A stretch of 64,000 bases of DNA, from contig CM074179.1 in the NCBI GenBank assembly GCA_037179385.1, positions 70,203,806-70,267,805 of the forward strand, read 5' to 3'. The position numbers were made by a program, and so were the translations under genes. Shown here piece after piece: positions 1 to 12,376 of this stretch. Source of the DNA: Holothuria scabra (Eukaryota > Echinodermata > Holothuroidea > Aspidochirotida > Holothuriidae). The notes beneath the pieces were generated by a model. The model saw nothing but the letters and a program-made list of their open reading frames with translations, ran no database searches and was not told the DNA's origin. Position 1 is the stretch's first letter. Every line of letters starts with the position of its first letter.

Positions 1-2239
1 GGGATTTCTGGGAGAAAATTATTTTAAAGGTTAAAGGTATTTAAAAGTCATTTCATAGTTTATCATTACACAGCCAGATTTAACAGTTTCTTCAAATATG
101 TAACAACTTCCCAGTATTTCCATGTTCTGAAGACCATTTTAGTGTTCAAATATAAAACTGGTTTCATAGGTACAGTCAATATTCAATTTACGCATAGCTG
201 TAAAAAAAGGCCGAGTTTCGGGATCACATCTGCCAGTATTACTGTAAGTTAACGAATTTATTTTTAAAAGTGCATTTATGCCATTTCAGCAACATTTGAC
301 GAATCTCTCGGCCCCTCGACCATTTACGTCATTGGTCCGTCATATATGGCTCCATTCTAGACCGGATGAAAAGAACAGATACTACACACGATAGTATTCA
401 AAAGGCCTAGAAGCGATCTTTGTAGCCAGTATACCTGGACTATAATTTTAGCCAATCAAGAGAAAGAAAACTCTTGTGAAACTCCTACAGTATACTGACT
501 AAAGCTGTTCTTGACTGTAAATTCTAGTCTTCTTTCAATCAGCATAATACACGTCTTGCATCAGGTAACACATCGTGTGCATCACCTAACCCATTCGGTA
601 GTTACATGATATTTCTGGATGACATATGTAAATAGGCCGCCGCATCCATTGTTTCATTGCATTTGACAAGATAATGATTTTTATCTTGAACAATTCTTTA
701 ATCACGTCCATCCCATGTTACAAGCTGAAGCGACTCCATTTCACCTCTAGGAGGAAGGAAATTTAGACGAATTGTTAGCAGAAACGACTTATTCACAGAG
801 TAGGAGCTTATGGTACCGTCACACTTTATTATTAGCATGTGATCCTTTTCTTCGCTCTAAACATTATTTATAATTTTAAACATATTCTGTGGTGGGACAG
901 GTTAGGTTGTAGTTTTACGGCTCAATTTCCATTCAATTTGTTCACGTCGAGCTGACCACGGCCTTTTTTTTTTCTCTTGTGACTCACTGGTCTGCTTCCC
1001 CTACTGCAGTGCTTATGCTGAGCACCAAGCACAATAGCAGTATATTTCGTTGGTAAAGTCTTTGGTCGTATGAACCGGCCAGAACTAGATGTCCCGACCT
1101 CCAGGCAGCAAGACTGATGACCCAGCTACTGAACAACAGGTCGATCAAAGAAGGTGTTTCCTTCACCAATTATCTGTTACATTTTGTTTGGATCTCCCTT
1201 CATTATTTTGCACTACACGCCTAGCTTGGACAATGTGATTGATTAGCAACACGAAAACCTTTCACTCTGACCCAGGTTTTCGGTAACAATCAACTCTCAC
1301 GTAGGGAACTGGGCAGATTGCGAAGGCAACATTTTGCATTAAAGGGTTTTCTCTTCTCCAAGAAGTTATTTCTTGTTTAACATGTGCGTTACGTAATTAT
1401 TTGCCCGCAGGTTTCTTAGTTAATCGTGGTCTCACGAGGGGAGTGTTAGCAGGAAGTCACTTCCGTTCAGTTAAAAAAAAAACCATTTCCAAGACAACGT
1501 TACAAGAACAATTTTCAATCCAGCTTGTTACATCTAGTTGCACACAAAAATTTTTAAGTTTTTTAATTATTTTCAATTGGTAACACTTGGCCTTTACTGA
1601 TCTTAAAACTCAACAAACTAGGTAGGATTATCTGTTAAATATAAAGTTACAGAACATTTTCTCTGTTGTGTAACTTAAAACTTACCTACCTTTCCTCTAT
1701 ATTTGTTCTGGGCAGTGTACGCAAAGGGCTTATCCTAGGCTTTTCGTTTGTAGAAAAACTACAAAAACGAATAATAATTGATAATTTTGACCTGCATCCA
1801 AGGCTCCATTCCCTTGTTTCTACTTACTCCAACATAATCCTGGTTCAATGTTCCATGAGATCCTGCTTAAATTACTGCAAATGGTAATAAAACTAAGCTG
1901 AATTATATTTAAGTTAAATAGTGGTTGAGTTCTTTTAACTAGGATATCTAACTAGGTTCTCGTTGGAGTTATGTTTTAAGAATGTGTTTGAATTTGGTAC
2001 AGAAAAAATCTTTTTTCCTCAGCATAGAAATAATTTCTTCGCAATAAACTTGAAGATAGTCTGAAATTAGGTTGTCTTTGAAGGACATGTTATATTACAA
2101 AAGATACAATGAAAACCTCAAACGAAGTAAAGGATACAAAGGGGATGCTGTTATACAGCTCCATAACGACTACAAAAAATACCCCAATACATATTTATAA
2201 TTGGTTAAGGAATAATATTGCATGGTCAACGGATGATGA
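1..2239. other. Intergenic, no gene seen
   Basis: AT-rich sequence downstream of the DED/B-box gene. The open frames here are short (74 codons or fewer), lack recognisable domains and have no convincing splice partners. The only recognisable item is the tRNA-related SINE-like copy at about 985-1150. I see no clear polyadenylation hexamer for the minus-strand gene in the first few hundred bases below 2240. Confidence 0.6.
985..1150 (-). repeat. SINE-like repeat family 1, copy 1
   Basis: This stretch shares a collinear block with 8020-8180. Shared pieces include a CACTGG-Y-CTG start, GCACCAAGCACAAT-R-GCAGTA, TTAAAGTCTT-like text and a following CGG-CAAGAAC-like stretch. On the minus strand the distal half resembles a decayed tRNA-type promoter, which is better preserved in the second copy. 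I infer a tRNA-derived SINE with its head at the high-coordinate side. Ends are approximate and no target-site duplication was found. Confidence 0.45.
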
Positions 2240-3705
2240 TCAATGTTTAAAATGTTTGAATGTATTGTTTGTAAAGCTGACAATTCCGTCATAAATATAT
2301 CTCGTGACACTCATGGGAACACCAATGTCAGCAAATGAAGTTCCTTCACAACAAACCTTGACGAGTTCTCCTGTCTCTTTAAAACTAACGACCTTCCATC
2401 GAGTCACTTCCCCATCACTGGTAAACAATACCAGCCATTGGGCTCCAGTCCAAATAACAGAGGCTGGATTCATACTACCACCAGTAGACGAAGCTGACCT
2501 CAAAGCGCCAATCTGCTTCACTGAGCCGTTGGCTTTGACTAGAATAGCACTATCACTATCACGACTAATGATTGCAAACATGTTGCCTTGATATGCAACA
2601 TCAACTATTAATCTTGCAAAATCTTTGGTTTCAATTTTTCTCAAAAGTGTTCCCGAGACATGGTACTGCCTAAGTAAACTGCTGTTACTTAAAGAAATTA
2701 TAAAGTCCCTTTCCTGGTCATCTTCTTTGGTAGATGTTGATACACTTGTTATCCACGAACCTTCATCTACGTCATCTATAGTCAAATGTGAAACTGACTC
2801 TACAGAATCGTACATCGAACCTGCCCAATGAAGAAGTACATTAAGCACCGTTGTGCGAACTGCCAGAATTAAATGCAATTGGCCATTATAGAATGAATCT
2901 GTTCTTGACATAACGACAGGAGACAGACATTCGTCGACTGTCACGGAATGCCTCCAGTATTCCTTGATGGGATCTTTGGTATCAATGCAAATTAGACGCA
3001 CGCCACCACCTCTCTGCCTCTCGTCAAAGACATGAACCAGTTGTTCTCTCTCAATTAATACACCTCCAATCAGTGAACAAAACGTAAGTATTCCGCATTT
3101 GCCATCGTTTGGCATCTTTTTGTATATGATGTCAAAGCATTTCCTATTAACCATTGTCTTTTGTTGTTCCTGCTGCTTTGTTATTTCTGTCAATACTGCT
3201 TTTGCTTTACCCACTTTACGCAATTTGGACAAATTATCACTTGACATTTCTTGTTTTTCTCTTCTAATCCTATTTAATTTTGATATTAAGTGTTCAATAT
3301 CTTCTCTCTCCTTCAGTAAGTCTTTTAGGTCTGATATTTCCTTCTCTTCAAGTATTTTCAACATACTCTGCTTATTTTTCTCAACTTTTTCATGGATGAG
3401 ACTGATGTCATTCTGGATTTCCTTCCTTACTTTTTCACGGCTTTTTGAGCAAAAATCCCTTTTCTCCTCCCAGTGGCCTAGAATAATCTCACTTTGATTA
3501 ATTAATGCTTCGATTTTATTCTCAAGATCAAAGTCTCGTCTATATACTTCATTGCTGACATCAGTAAGCTTGATGACGTCATGTGGACCTTTCACATGCA
3601 GATTAAATACACAATCAGGACAAACTTTACTGTCACACGTGATGCAAAAATATTTCAATACTTGGTCTTCATGCTGGATACACTTTTCTTGCTGTTCTGT
3701 CGTAC
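2240..3705 (-). CDS. DED/B-box gene, exon 2: B-box, coiled coil, propeller-like C terminus
   Basis: Terminal exon encoding residues 92-579 of a predicted 579-residue protein. It begins after a good acceptor (TTTTTCAACAG) at 3706. The first residues form a B-box zinc finger with C100, H103, C112, C115, C120, C123, H128 and H133. A Lys/Glu-rich coiled coil follows at about 153-275. The C-terminal ~280 residues are rich in short beta-strand-like stretches ending in charged turns, compatible with an NHL- or WD-type propeller, but I cannot assign a named repeat. B-box plus coiled coil is the core of TRIM-type proteins, which act as ubiquitin ligases or scaffolds. No RING is seen here; the preceding exon supplies a death effector domain instead. 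The B-box call is firm and the propeller is a guess from strand pattern. Confidence 0.85.
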
Positions 3706-4528
3706 CTGTTGAAAAAGTAAAGACCTTCTTTTAGTCACTTAACACTCACAAATATATTGTCCTATTATTGGGCTCAGCATTAGCAATAGTTTAGCGAAAC
3801 CAAGCCAGTTAGGGACAACTGAAAAAATTAGCTGCCTTGGCCGGCCCGAAATAACCCAATTGTTTAGGAACTGGACCATTAAACTTCATTTTACTAACTG
3901 GCAAAAACTTACACAAAAACTGCATCAATATTTAAAAGGAGAACAGGCAGAAATAGGAGTGAAGTGTTTTAAACAAATACACCATTATCAGGATTGTTGG
4001 TTTGCTCAATCAAGTTAGATGATTTTCATCGGTCAAATTTGAAGTACTGTCCACGGTTGTAAAGCTTTATTTTTTCTTCCTTTTAGAGGATTTTGATGGG
4101 TACATGTTCACTCTTTTAAAAAATGTATAAATTCACTCTTTTCAAATGAGAGCGAGAAACAAATGTGAAAAGAAAAAGCAGTAAACCACGACCTTTACAT
4201 TTATCTCATTAATACTTTACAACTACCAAAGTTTGAGAGAAACGTGAAACACTACAACGCGTTGAATTAGAATCTAGCTGATAACACGACCTCGCTAGTC
4301 ACTTGAAGACGTGAACGCCGATATGAATTCGGGCATTCTTCAATTACGAAACTTTCCCTGAAAATAACTAAGTATTCGCTCCTTAAAATATTCGAGAAAC
4401 AAATGTGGTGCATTATGCATTGAGAAAACATTTCATTACAGTTTCTGTGACATAAGATAAATGAAAGTTTAATTTAGTTTGTCCTTTGAAATATTTTTAT
4501 ACAAAAGAAATAGAGGAACATCACTCAC
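3706..4528 (-). other. Intron of the DED/B-box gene
   Basis: Bounded on the minus strand by a GTGAGT donor at 4528 and a pyrimidine-rich CAG acceptor at 3706. The upstream exon leaves one base of a codon and the downstream exon supplies two, making a serine codon, so the reading frame is preserved. No RING-encoding or other open segment was seen inside it. Confidence 0.75.
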
Positions 4529-4802
4529 TTTGTAGAAAATTATCTTTGTATTCTCGCAATGGCCGTAGGGCATCCTGAAGGTTCAATTCTTCCAACCAGC
4601 CACTGAGAACGCCGACATTGCGCTCAGAAAGAAAATCGCGTCCCTGTAATTCAACGAAGAGCTCCCTAGCGTTGCGAAGTAACTCCCTCCTGGCAGGTTT
4701 GATGTCCTCACAGAGGAATGCCAAATTTTGAACGTCATTCTCGGTTAAATATTCTCCAACTTTAAGAAGAGTTAACCGAAATTTAGTGGAAAGTGCCGTC
4801 AT
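4529..4802 (-). CDS. DED/B-box gene, exon 1: death effector domain
   Basis: Encodes residues 1-91. The first ATG (4802) follows an ACC, and an in-frame stop lies a short way upstream, so this is a plausible true start; earlier in-frame codons lack ATG. Residues about 8-88 match the six-helix death effector domain pattern: LLKVGEYL in helix 1, a VQNLAFLCEDI helix-2 segment, an ELF-x-EL segment in helix 4, and a LSGWLEELNLQDALRPL helix 5/6 segment. The usual RxDL motif of the last helix is not exact. DEDs mediate homotypic assembly in FADD and caspase-8-type death and NF-kB complexes in the cytoplasm. The exon ends CTACAAA then GTGAGT, in phase with the B-box exon. No caspase or death domain was found next to it. 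Confidence 0.85.
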
Positions 4803-7800
4803 GGTAGAGAATGCAATCTTCAATATAACAAATATGGAGGTGTAATTGAGTATTTATTTATCTTCTGAAAATAAAAACAGAAACCCTGTTCTTTTATGTT
4901 TAATTGCGTTTAACATAAGATCGAAAACAGTAAACATCGCAAGGAATTGACAATAGATAAACAATAATGAATAATGCATACCGTAAACACTAGTTATTGG
5001 TTAAATGAGGACTTGGGTACCAAAAGTTCTTTTGAGCCATAAACAGCTCAGTCACGGTACAAGTAGACGAATAAATGTTCCATGGTAAAAAAGGGGTGTC
5101 CCACTCTAAATTAGTCAAATGTTCTTTGGAAGGGTTGCTGACAATCGTCTCAATTATTACAGTTTGCAACATCTCTTTGTTAGTTAACCGTGACATTTGG
5201 TCAAGGTTATTCAAATGTTATTAATTTATAAATACACAAGCTGACTTCTATACGCATTGCTTCACTTACACAAGTTATTGTTTACCAAGGAAGTCATCAT
5301 TCCCACTAATATCTCTTTCACTAACGCAATACTGAAACTTTTGTTACATATGCGGGTCACAAGTTCTTGCCTGCTGTTAAAAGGACTGTATGGCTGGCCA
5401 CGTTGCACAAACGTCACATGTGATAGGGAATATGTGGCGGTAATTGATAAATGCTGAAAGGGGACTAGTGGTGGTGCCAGAGAAGGGGCATTTGTCCTCT
5501 CAGATTTGGTTCTTGCGTTTTAACCCCCTCGTTACTTGCTTCGCAAGTTACATCAGTTAGGATTTTGGCTAACAGAAAAAAAAAAAACTTTACCTCTCCT
5601 TATATGTAACGTTTCATCCGAAGATGTGCTAATACTTCCAAGCTTCCTGGGGCTTTACCCCTTAGACCCCTTAGACCCCTTAGACCCCACTGGCAAGAAC
5701 GGGCGTTTTAGCACAGTTTCGCTTTTCAGCCGACAACTTTCTGCGTACCAAAATTTTTCTTTGTCCTTTGCTCGCTCACCAGGAAGTAGACCTATGCGTC
5801 ACCTGGTGGGTTACCCTTTGTCAAGTTGATGGATGTGGCCTAGTTAGGCACATTCTGATGAACAATGTGTGTTTACAGTTCGAGTTATTCATAATACTTT
5901 GCTCGGGTCCACACTGATGGTCAGACTAAAGGGACAAAGCATTTTGTAGAAACTCTCATATTTTTTTTCAGTTACGGATAATCAGCAAATAAACCAGGGA
6001 TGTTTCATTCCCTCCATAAACAGTTAAGGCCTACTACATTTACACTAATCTTAACACATCACCACACACAGTTTTGCACGGTATTCGTTTCGAGGTATAT
6101 ACTGCATCTTATGCCACACAACCACACATAAGTTTTTAGAGGCAATTTTACGACGAGAAGATTAAAGTCAACAGCTTCATCGCTGTTTGGAGGGGACATT
6201 GGTACAAAGTATTTCGCCGGAAAATGGCTAAATCATGGCCTAAAACATGGCGTTGGACTGATCTGGGGCTCTTTAGAAAATGTAGCAACCGGGTAAGCAA
6301 CGCTAAGGCTTCAAAACGAATAAAAAGGTTTTAGATACACCTGTGACCCTTACAATCTTATAACAATCAGTGGAACTGATGCAATACAGCATTTGGTAAA
6401 TGCTTTTCGTGATTCCAGGAAGCATGAAAACGAGGAATAAAATATATGGTTGTCTTATCTCCTAGAAGTTTACCAAGATCTGTTAGTATTTTATCAAGAT
6501 ACCTTCCAAAATTAACTGCTTTATTTCAAAGTTTTCAAACATACTGCACTCATGAAAAGTTACTATTGCTACTGAAGCATTATGCCTATGTAAACTGTAA
6601 ACTGTAGAGCATATTTACAAACGTAGATAAATTTTGAGAAGAGCTGTTTGAAGGAACGGCTGAAAACTACCAAAAAATTTTCTCAGACCAGGGACAGACA
6701 ATCGACGCGCTCTAATTTCCAACAAACCTACCGTAAAATTTCCTGATAATGTTATTTCCTTTGGAGCACCAAACCAATCTGTCAATTTCTGCTGCCTCCT
6801 AAAATTCTTCACTTACCGTGAGATATGCTCAATGAAATCAGCCTAGGCTGCTTTTTTCAAAGAAAATACAAAATAAAATTTCTGACATGTTTTAAATTAC
6901 TGTGGTGCTTCATGCCATCTGTGTTGTTATCACTTCGCTATAATACACTCGATCTTTTCCAACAGTACAGTGTAGTAATATTAGCACAGAAGGAAGTAGG
7001 TTATTTTGTACTATGCGAAAAATTTTGGATTTGTAAATAAATTAACCTATCGAAAGGAAAAGGTCAATAGGAAATTGTTCGTACCTGATTTACATGTTGG
7101 CAGGAAATGAGCTTCCTAGGGTCGCCAATGATTTCAGTTGTTCATTTCTGGAATCCTTTCGCCTGATGGGCTTAGCATGAAGTGCTACCACATACTGTAA
7201 CATACATTACAGTTAATCCAAGGCAATGGATTAACTCTTTGGAAAGCGAATTATACCATAATTATTCATCGCCCATTTCAGTGTCATTTAAGCCTCTTTG
7301 CTCGTACATCGGGTGAAACGTCACCAAACCCATTTACTTGTTTCAAAAGTTGTTCCTATTTCACAAGCCAAAATCTTGAATTAATTGTCTGGGTGTAAAG
7401 AAAAAAGAGAAAGTAATGTACTGTTTTATTGAACATATTCGGGCTTCACATTTGGCGAACATGACGTTGAAAAGTAAAGAATCTACCATACTAAAGGGAT
7501 AACAAGGGACACGTGTTAAAGAGTAGCCGAGTTAAGGGTGAAAAAGGGGAATACTGCCGCTCATACTTTTCAGTTGGCCAAAAGTTCGACGTTCGGGCAA
7601 ACGAGAAAATATACAGTATACCAATGCTGAGACTTAGTTTTCACTCGGTGATATGTTAAAACATCTGCCTCGCCCTCAAGACCTCACCTTCAGAAGCGCT
7701 CCTTTAGTTTAGTTCCCTATCCGCGAAACACTATTGTCCCCAACAGTTTACTTTGCCCTAGTTCCCCCAATGTTGATATTTTGGTACGGTGAAAGTGATT

Positions 7801-8019
7801 TAAATTCAAAATTACACACATTACTGGAATTTAGTTTAGAAAACTTCACATACATAATACGTTATCTCTGGTCATATTTAATCTAACTCAAATGATTTAT
7901 TATTATTAAAAATGATTTATTAAGATGTGTTATCGTTACCCAACGCCTTATTTTGTCTTCTTCTATGGCAATGGGACCTATAAAATTAAGGTGAAATGAA
8001 GTTTTACCGCCCAGTTTTG
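4803..8019. other. Intergenic, no gene seen
   Basis: Upstream side of the DED/B-box gene, presumably including its promoter, although I cannot point to a TATA box with confidence. The short open frames (97 codons or fewer) have no recognisable domain. A 10-bp unit, CTTAGACCCC, is repeated about three times near 5661-5690 within text typical of decayed transposon ends. Confidence 0.5.
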
Positions 8020-8180
8020 TTTCACTGGCCTGTTTTTTATACTACCAGGCTTAAGCTGTGCACCAAGCACAATGGCAGTAGGTTACGTTTTTAAAGTCTT
8101 CAGTATGACCCGGCAAGAACTCGGAATTTGCGACCCTCCGACTTGTGCTGTAACCGCTTTACCATGGATGCAGTCGGCCT
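8020..8180 (-). repeat. SINE-like repeat family 1, copy 2
   Basis: Related to the copy near 985-1150 over more than 100 bases. Read on the minus strand it starts with a tRNA-type A box (TGGTAAAGCGGTTA) near 8165 and about 40 bases later has a B-box-like GAGTTCTTGCC. It ends in a shared tail with TGTGCTTGGTGCACAGC. This fits a tRNA-derived SINE with decayed pol III promoters. The source tRNA cannot be named and the ends are approximate. Confidence 0.55.
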
Positions 8181-8432
8181 TTCTTTTCTCTTTTCTTAAT
8201 TCACATCATACCCTTTTAACTCGTCAAATCTATCGCATATCCCATGTCCATGATGTTTTCCTGCTATGGTATATTATATTAATGCCTAAGGATTTTGACT
8301 GTTACAGTACTAGTCTTTACTGTAATTGTTTTTTAAGACAATTTCATTTTCGGTCCGAACAACAAATTAGTTGAATAGAAAGACTATAAATCTTGGAATC
8401 ACTTGGGCAAAAAAGGGAATTTGGCAACTAAA

Positions 8433-8468
8433 TGACTGACTGATTGACTGACTGACTGACTGACTGAT
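8433..8468. repeat. (TGAC)n microsatellite
   Basis: About nine tetranucleotide units of ACTG/TGAC with one variant (TGAT). Confidence 0.9.
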
Positions 8469-9185
8469 AAATTAATACACCAACCTTCTTTCCTTAAAGG
8501 GAAATATTGCATTTGTTTTGCAAGATATATTTATCTCTTTAAAACTAATATTTATTGACACAGGGTGATAGATTATCAAAAATAAGGCAGTATGATAGCC
8601 TTCTTTTAAAGAAATAAGTTTCCCACTGATAGAAATTCAGTTGTTCGTTGCTCAAGAATAGTTTGTTCACCTAAACTTTCGACATTTCCAATGATGCAAC
8701 ATCCATGGCTCTTGCGCATTGTATTTTGAAGAGATGTAGCTTTTGCTTGGGTTTACGATGAAGACTGAATTCTTGGATGGTGTCTGAGCCATTTTCTTTG
8801 TACTCTTCGTTGGAATATTTCAAACAAAGTATCCCTTTAAGAATAAAAAAACATTAAAAGCACCATACTAGATACAGTTCACTGCAGAAAACTACATATC
8901 CCTTCTTGTGTAGTGTATGGGTTTAAAGAAAACATACGAACTTTCAAGTAAACACATATTTTGAAGGACAAAGTGCGGGTTTGACAGCAGTTTGCTTATC
9001 TCGATGAATAGGAGAATGTATGGAAGTGGAAAGCTCCTTAAACGAATTGCCATTAGTGTTGTTATATTAAAAGGGAATATACAAATAACAACTTCAAATA
9101 GGAACCACTGAAGATAGTAGAAATAAACCGGGAAAGCGAAAATGCTAGCACCACTAATTTCAAGTCCCAATTTTATAATTATGAA

Positions 9186-9218
<33 letters not shown>

Positions 9219-12115
9219 AAAAAAAAAAGCAAAAGACTTGTCCTAATCAATTTTCAAAGTAAAAATGTGCTACCGTCAACTCATCTTTTTTATGCATTGT
9301 GAAAGAAAGCTATATGTTTAGCAGGCTACATATCATATCTGCGTCAGATTTAAGTATTTACAAATGAGCATTTGAAGTCGTGCCGTGACCATGCATTTAA
9401 GTGACTGAGCAGCGTATCTAATTAGCGGAGGTGAAAGCTTGAAGTCGTTGCTACTGTAAAAACCCCAAGCGGCCTTGAAGTCCGGAACATGGCCGGGACT
9501 ATTTTTCTAAAGGGTTGTGACTACTAATCCGACTCCAGATCCGCAACGAGGACTTGCCGTAGTCTATGCCCGACTGAGTCACTGAAGTTTGACAGATTTA
9601 GCAAGGTTTTGGCCGAGGACCGATGGGAGCTGTAACCCGTCCCGTACGGCCATGGTCAGGAACTTTTTTACTTTTGATCAAACTAAGCATTTAAAAAACT
9701 TAATAGAACTGCATAACGGACAATTTTCCTCCGAGAACAAGACCTTCGACCAGACTAAAATATTACAATTTTTGAAACTGGAAAAAGTTTTAAGTTGCTG
9801 AAATCAGAAAAGCGGCCGTAAATTCGACCTCATGAAATTGTCAAGCTGCGTTGCAAATGAGAAATGCAACTTGGTATCTTCTCAAAGGATGTGTTTACAT
9901 AGCGGAAACATGCACTGAAAAAAAATTGTACGCAGATCCAGAACAGAAGGCACAAATAACATGACAAACTGATTTCTTTCAACAATTGAAGTTGTAGGCT
10001 TGGATTAATGATTCTGTGTCCAACTCTGGCTTCGCATGACATTAATCGTGTTTGAAACACTAACCTTATCAGGTCAATCGAATAAATAGAAAATTGTCTC
10101 TTTCGTTTTAACGACATTATATCCCTATTATGTGTTATAAAATCGTTGGTTATAAGATAATGAAGCCAGAGTTAACTGAGGGAGATCGTCTGTTAATCTC
10201 ACAACCAGACCTTATCATTTTTACTGGAGAGCTGTGCAACGTTTCGAAGATCCTCATTATTTTTCACGTTTAGAGGTTAGAGGATTAAACGGTCTCCCTT
10301 TTAGAGTAGCGCCATCCCTTTCCAGCCTTTGGTGTTGAAGAACGGTCCTTCGTTTAGTGGTGCTGCTGTTCGCAGTATTTCTGTGGGCTTGAAATATCAC
10401 ACTGACATCCATGAAATTACAGGGTTTTCGTAAGGATTGTAAACCTCAAGATAAGTCACTTTGTCAGTTATGTTAAGCAAAGACGTTTTAAACTTATTTG
10501 AAAGTGGAGGAGAAAATCTATCGAAAAATTTCGCGGAAAGAACGACGAGATTTCCAATTCTCTAATTCGCGACACGGTTGCTGTTGTATGGTAAATAGTG
10601 TAAGGTAAGTGCTTTGTACGCAACACGACTGAATATATCACATTTGTATAATGTGCAGTCTATACCGAACGCTGAGATCGCTTGGATGAATACATTGTTC
10701 ATAACTTTAACATTTCTTCAGAAAAAAAAATGCGATAAGCTCCATAGACGTGAGTTTTCGTTTTCTTATCAGTCGCCTAGATATATAACCAGACATATAA
10801 AGGAATGAATGTTTTGAGCCAAATAAATTGTTGGAGACTGATTCAAGGGGATTCTAACAATCACTTAAAAAGTGATTCCGCTTTTGACTTTTTGCTGATT
10901 TTCATAAATGCCATTTTTTACAGCGAATTGATAGGAAAATAACTTAAATTTAGAGAAAAGACCCGCAAAATACTGTAAAGCTTACAAACGCTTTGGAAAA
11001 ACGCTTTTGTATTAAAGGCTGCTCATAATTAAACCAGGCCTTTCTGAGTACAAATGAATATTCAATGGTGTAACACGAACTATATTAAGAACTTACGAAG
11101 TAGAGTCCAGCCTTCTACATTGGGTAAGCACTGCATTGATGAAAAGTGAAATTTGAAGTGATACCTAGCTCAGTTGTAATTTCATTGGAAGCGGTCGTTT
11201 ACGCCTTAATTTTCGGATGGGAAAGATGTAATGAACGTTGAATACTAAACGAGTTGGACTGCGGCTTAGTGCATAGTAGCTAAGTAAAAGGAATTTACTC
11301 ACTTATTAAGTAGATTGAAAACGGCCCTCCCTGTTACGTTGGTGGCACAAAACAACATTTAGCTACAGTACAAGCACTAAAGCCTGTAGTAACCGCACTT
11401 TTGAAACTAAAGTGATGCCCGAATTTTACATTTCACAAATCAAACAAATTTGTGAGAGATATGTCCAGGAGAAATTTTACACACCCACACCGAAACCGGT
11501 AGTCTCTGTGAGCAATTACTATACCCTTGGTTTTGTATAGTACAACGATGGGCAGTAAGCTTATGTAAAGCCATTCATACGGCAATCCTGTCGATTTTCA
11601 GAATAAGGTTTGACCAATATTGATGTCACATACTGCATCTAATGAAGGAAGTATGATTCATCGTTAACGTTACAGTTCGGGTAGGGTAGTATTAACATTC
11701 CATCGTGAATAGAACGTTCGTTCTTTGTCTAATGTTTTTCGTTATGTTGGCGACCGCCCCCTACATTCCCGAGAACGTATGGAAAGAGAAGGAGGGGGGG
11801 GGGGGAAGGAAGGGAGCACCCAACTCATGTTTTGTCCCCGTATGACACTACCTTGGCGCCGCTAGTGGGGATGTGAGATTGGCTCTTAAATCCCCCTCAA
11901 ACAATGTTGTATTGTTCTTTGAAAAATAATATAATGGTAACTATTTTACATTCTTCATGCACTTATGAAAGAGTCCGAAAGAAAAAGCAAGAAACAAAAC
12001 AAATCACTTTAAAATACAACTTAATGTAAAATCCAAGCAAAAGTTGACTGCAAAGGTTGACTGCAAAGGTTGACTGGAAAGGTCAAAATGAGTTGTTTCT
12101 CTTCCTCCTAAACAG
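8469..12115. other. Intergenic or upstream intron; poly(A) tract only
   Basis: No recognisable gene. A pure A tract at about 9188-9228 (one T interruption) could be a retroposon tail, but no paired target duplication was identified. If the transmembrane-protein exon at 12116 is internal, part of this block is intron, but no convincing upstream coding exon was found. A run of G and short G/A text lies near 11784-11815. Confidence 0.5.
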
Positions 12116-12376
12116 GATCAGAATGTTGAAACAATGACTCACTGCCAACCAGGAGACAGAGTAGTTTTTGTTTATGACAATAACACTCCCGGGGACATTA
12201 AGGAACTTCTGGGGAGTAAATACCCATCAGCAGCAGCAAATAACATTAATGATATTAAAACATTGAAACAAACTATAATACAACGGAAGAAGGCACAAGT
12301 AGTGGCTGTCATTTTTGATGGAAATGGAGGACAGCGACTAGACGATTTTCGCAAAACGGGCTTAGAGCTGTTCAAG
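12116..12376 (+). CDS. Unrecognised alpha/beta membrane protein, exon a
   Basis: An 87-codon exon with a CTCCTAAACAG acceptor before it and a GTATGA donor after TTCAAG, phase 0 at both ends. The translation alternates hydrophobic strands and amphipathic helices: RVVFVY, then a helix DIKELLGS, a helix around KTLKQTIIQRKK, the strand QVVAVIFDGNGG and a helix LDDFRKTGLELF. This suggests a Rossmann-like alpha/beta domain. An in-frame ATG at 12134 could be the start if the upstream exon is non-coding; otherwise the exon is internal and the N terminus is unknown. I cannot name a family. It joins in frame to the exon at 13554, which adds a further strand and a membrane segment. The exon call rests on splice sites, phase and protein-like composition. 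Confidence 0.65.

Noticed and set aside
1050..1075. CTGATGA near 1058 as a hammerhead core
   Set aside because: No following stem II or GAAA in the right place; it lies in the SINE-like copy.
3656..3658. TTG at 3658 as the start of the B-box protein
   Set aside because: The frame stays open upstream through the first B-box ligands to a splice acceptor at 3706, so it is an internal codon.
2304..3734. Plus-strand open frames opposite the B-box exon
   Set aside because: They are shadows of the minus-strand coding exon and have no domain or splice support.
4821..4823. TTG at 4823 as the start of the DED protein
   Set aside because: The first in-frame ATG at 4802 has a better context and lies just before the domain.
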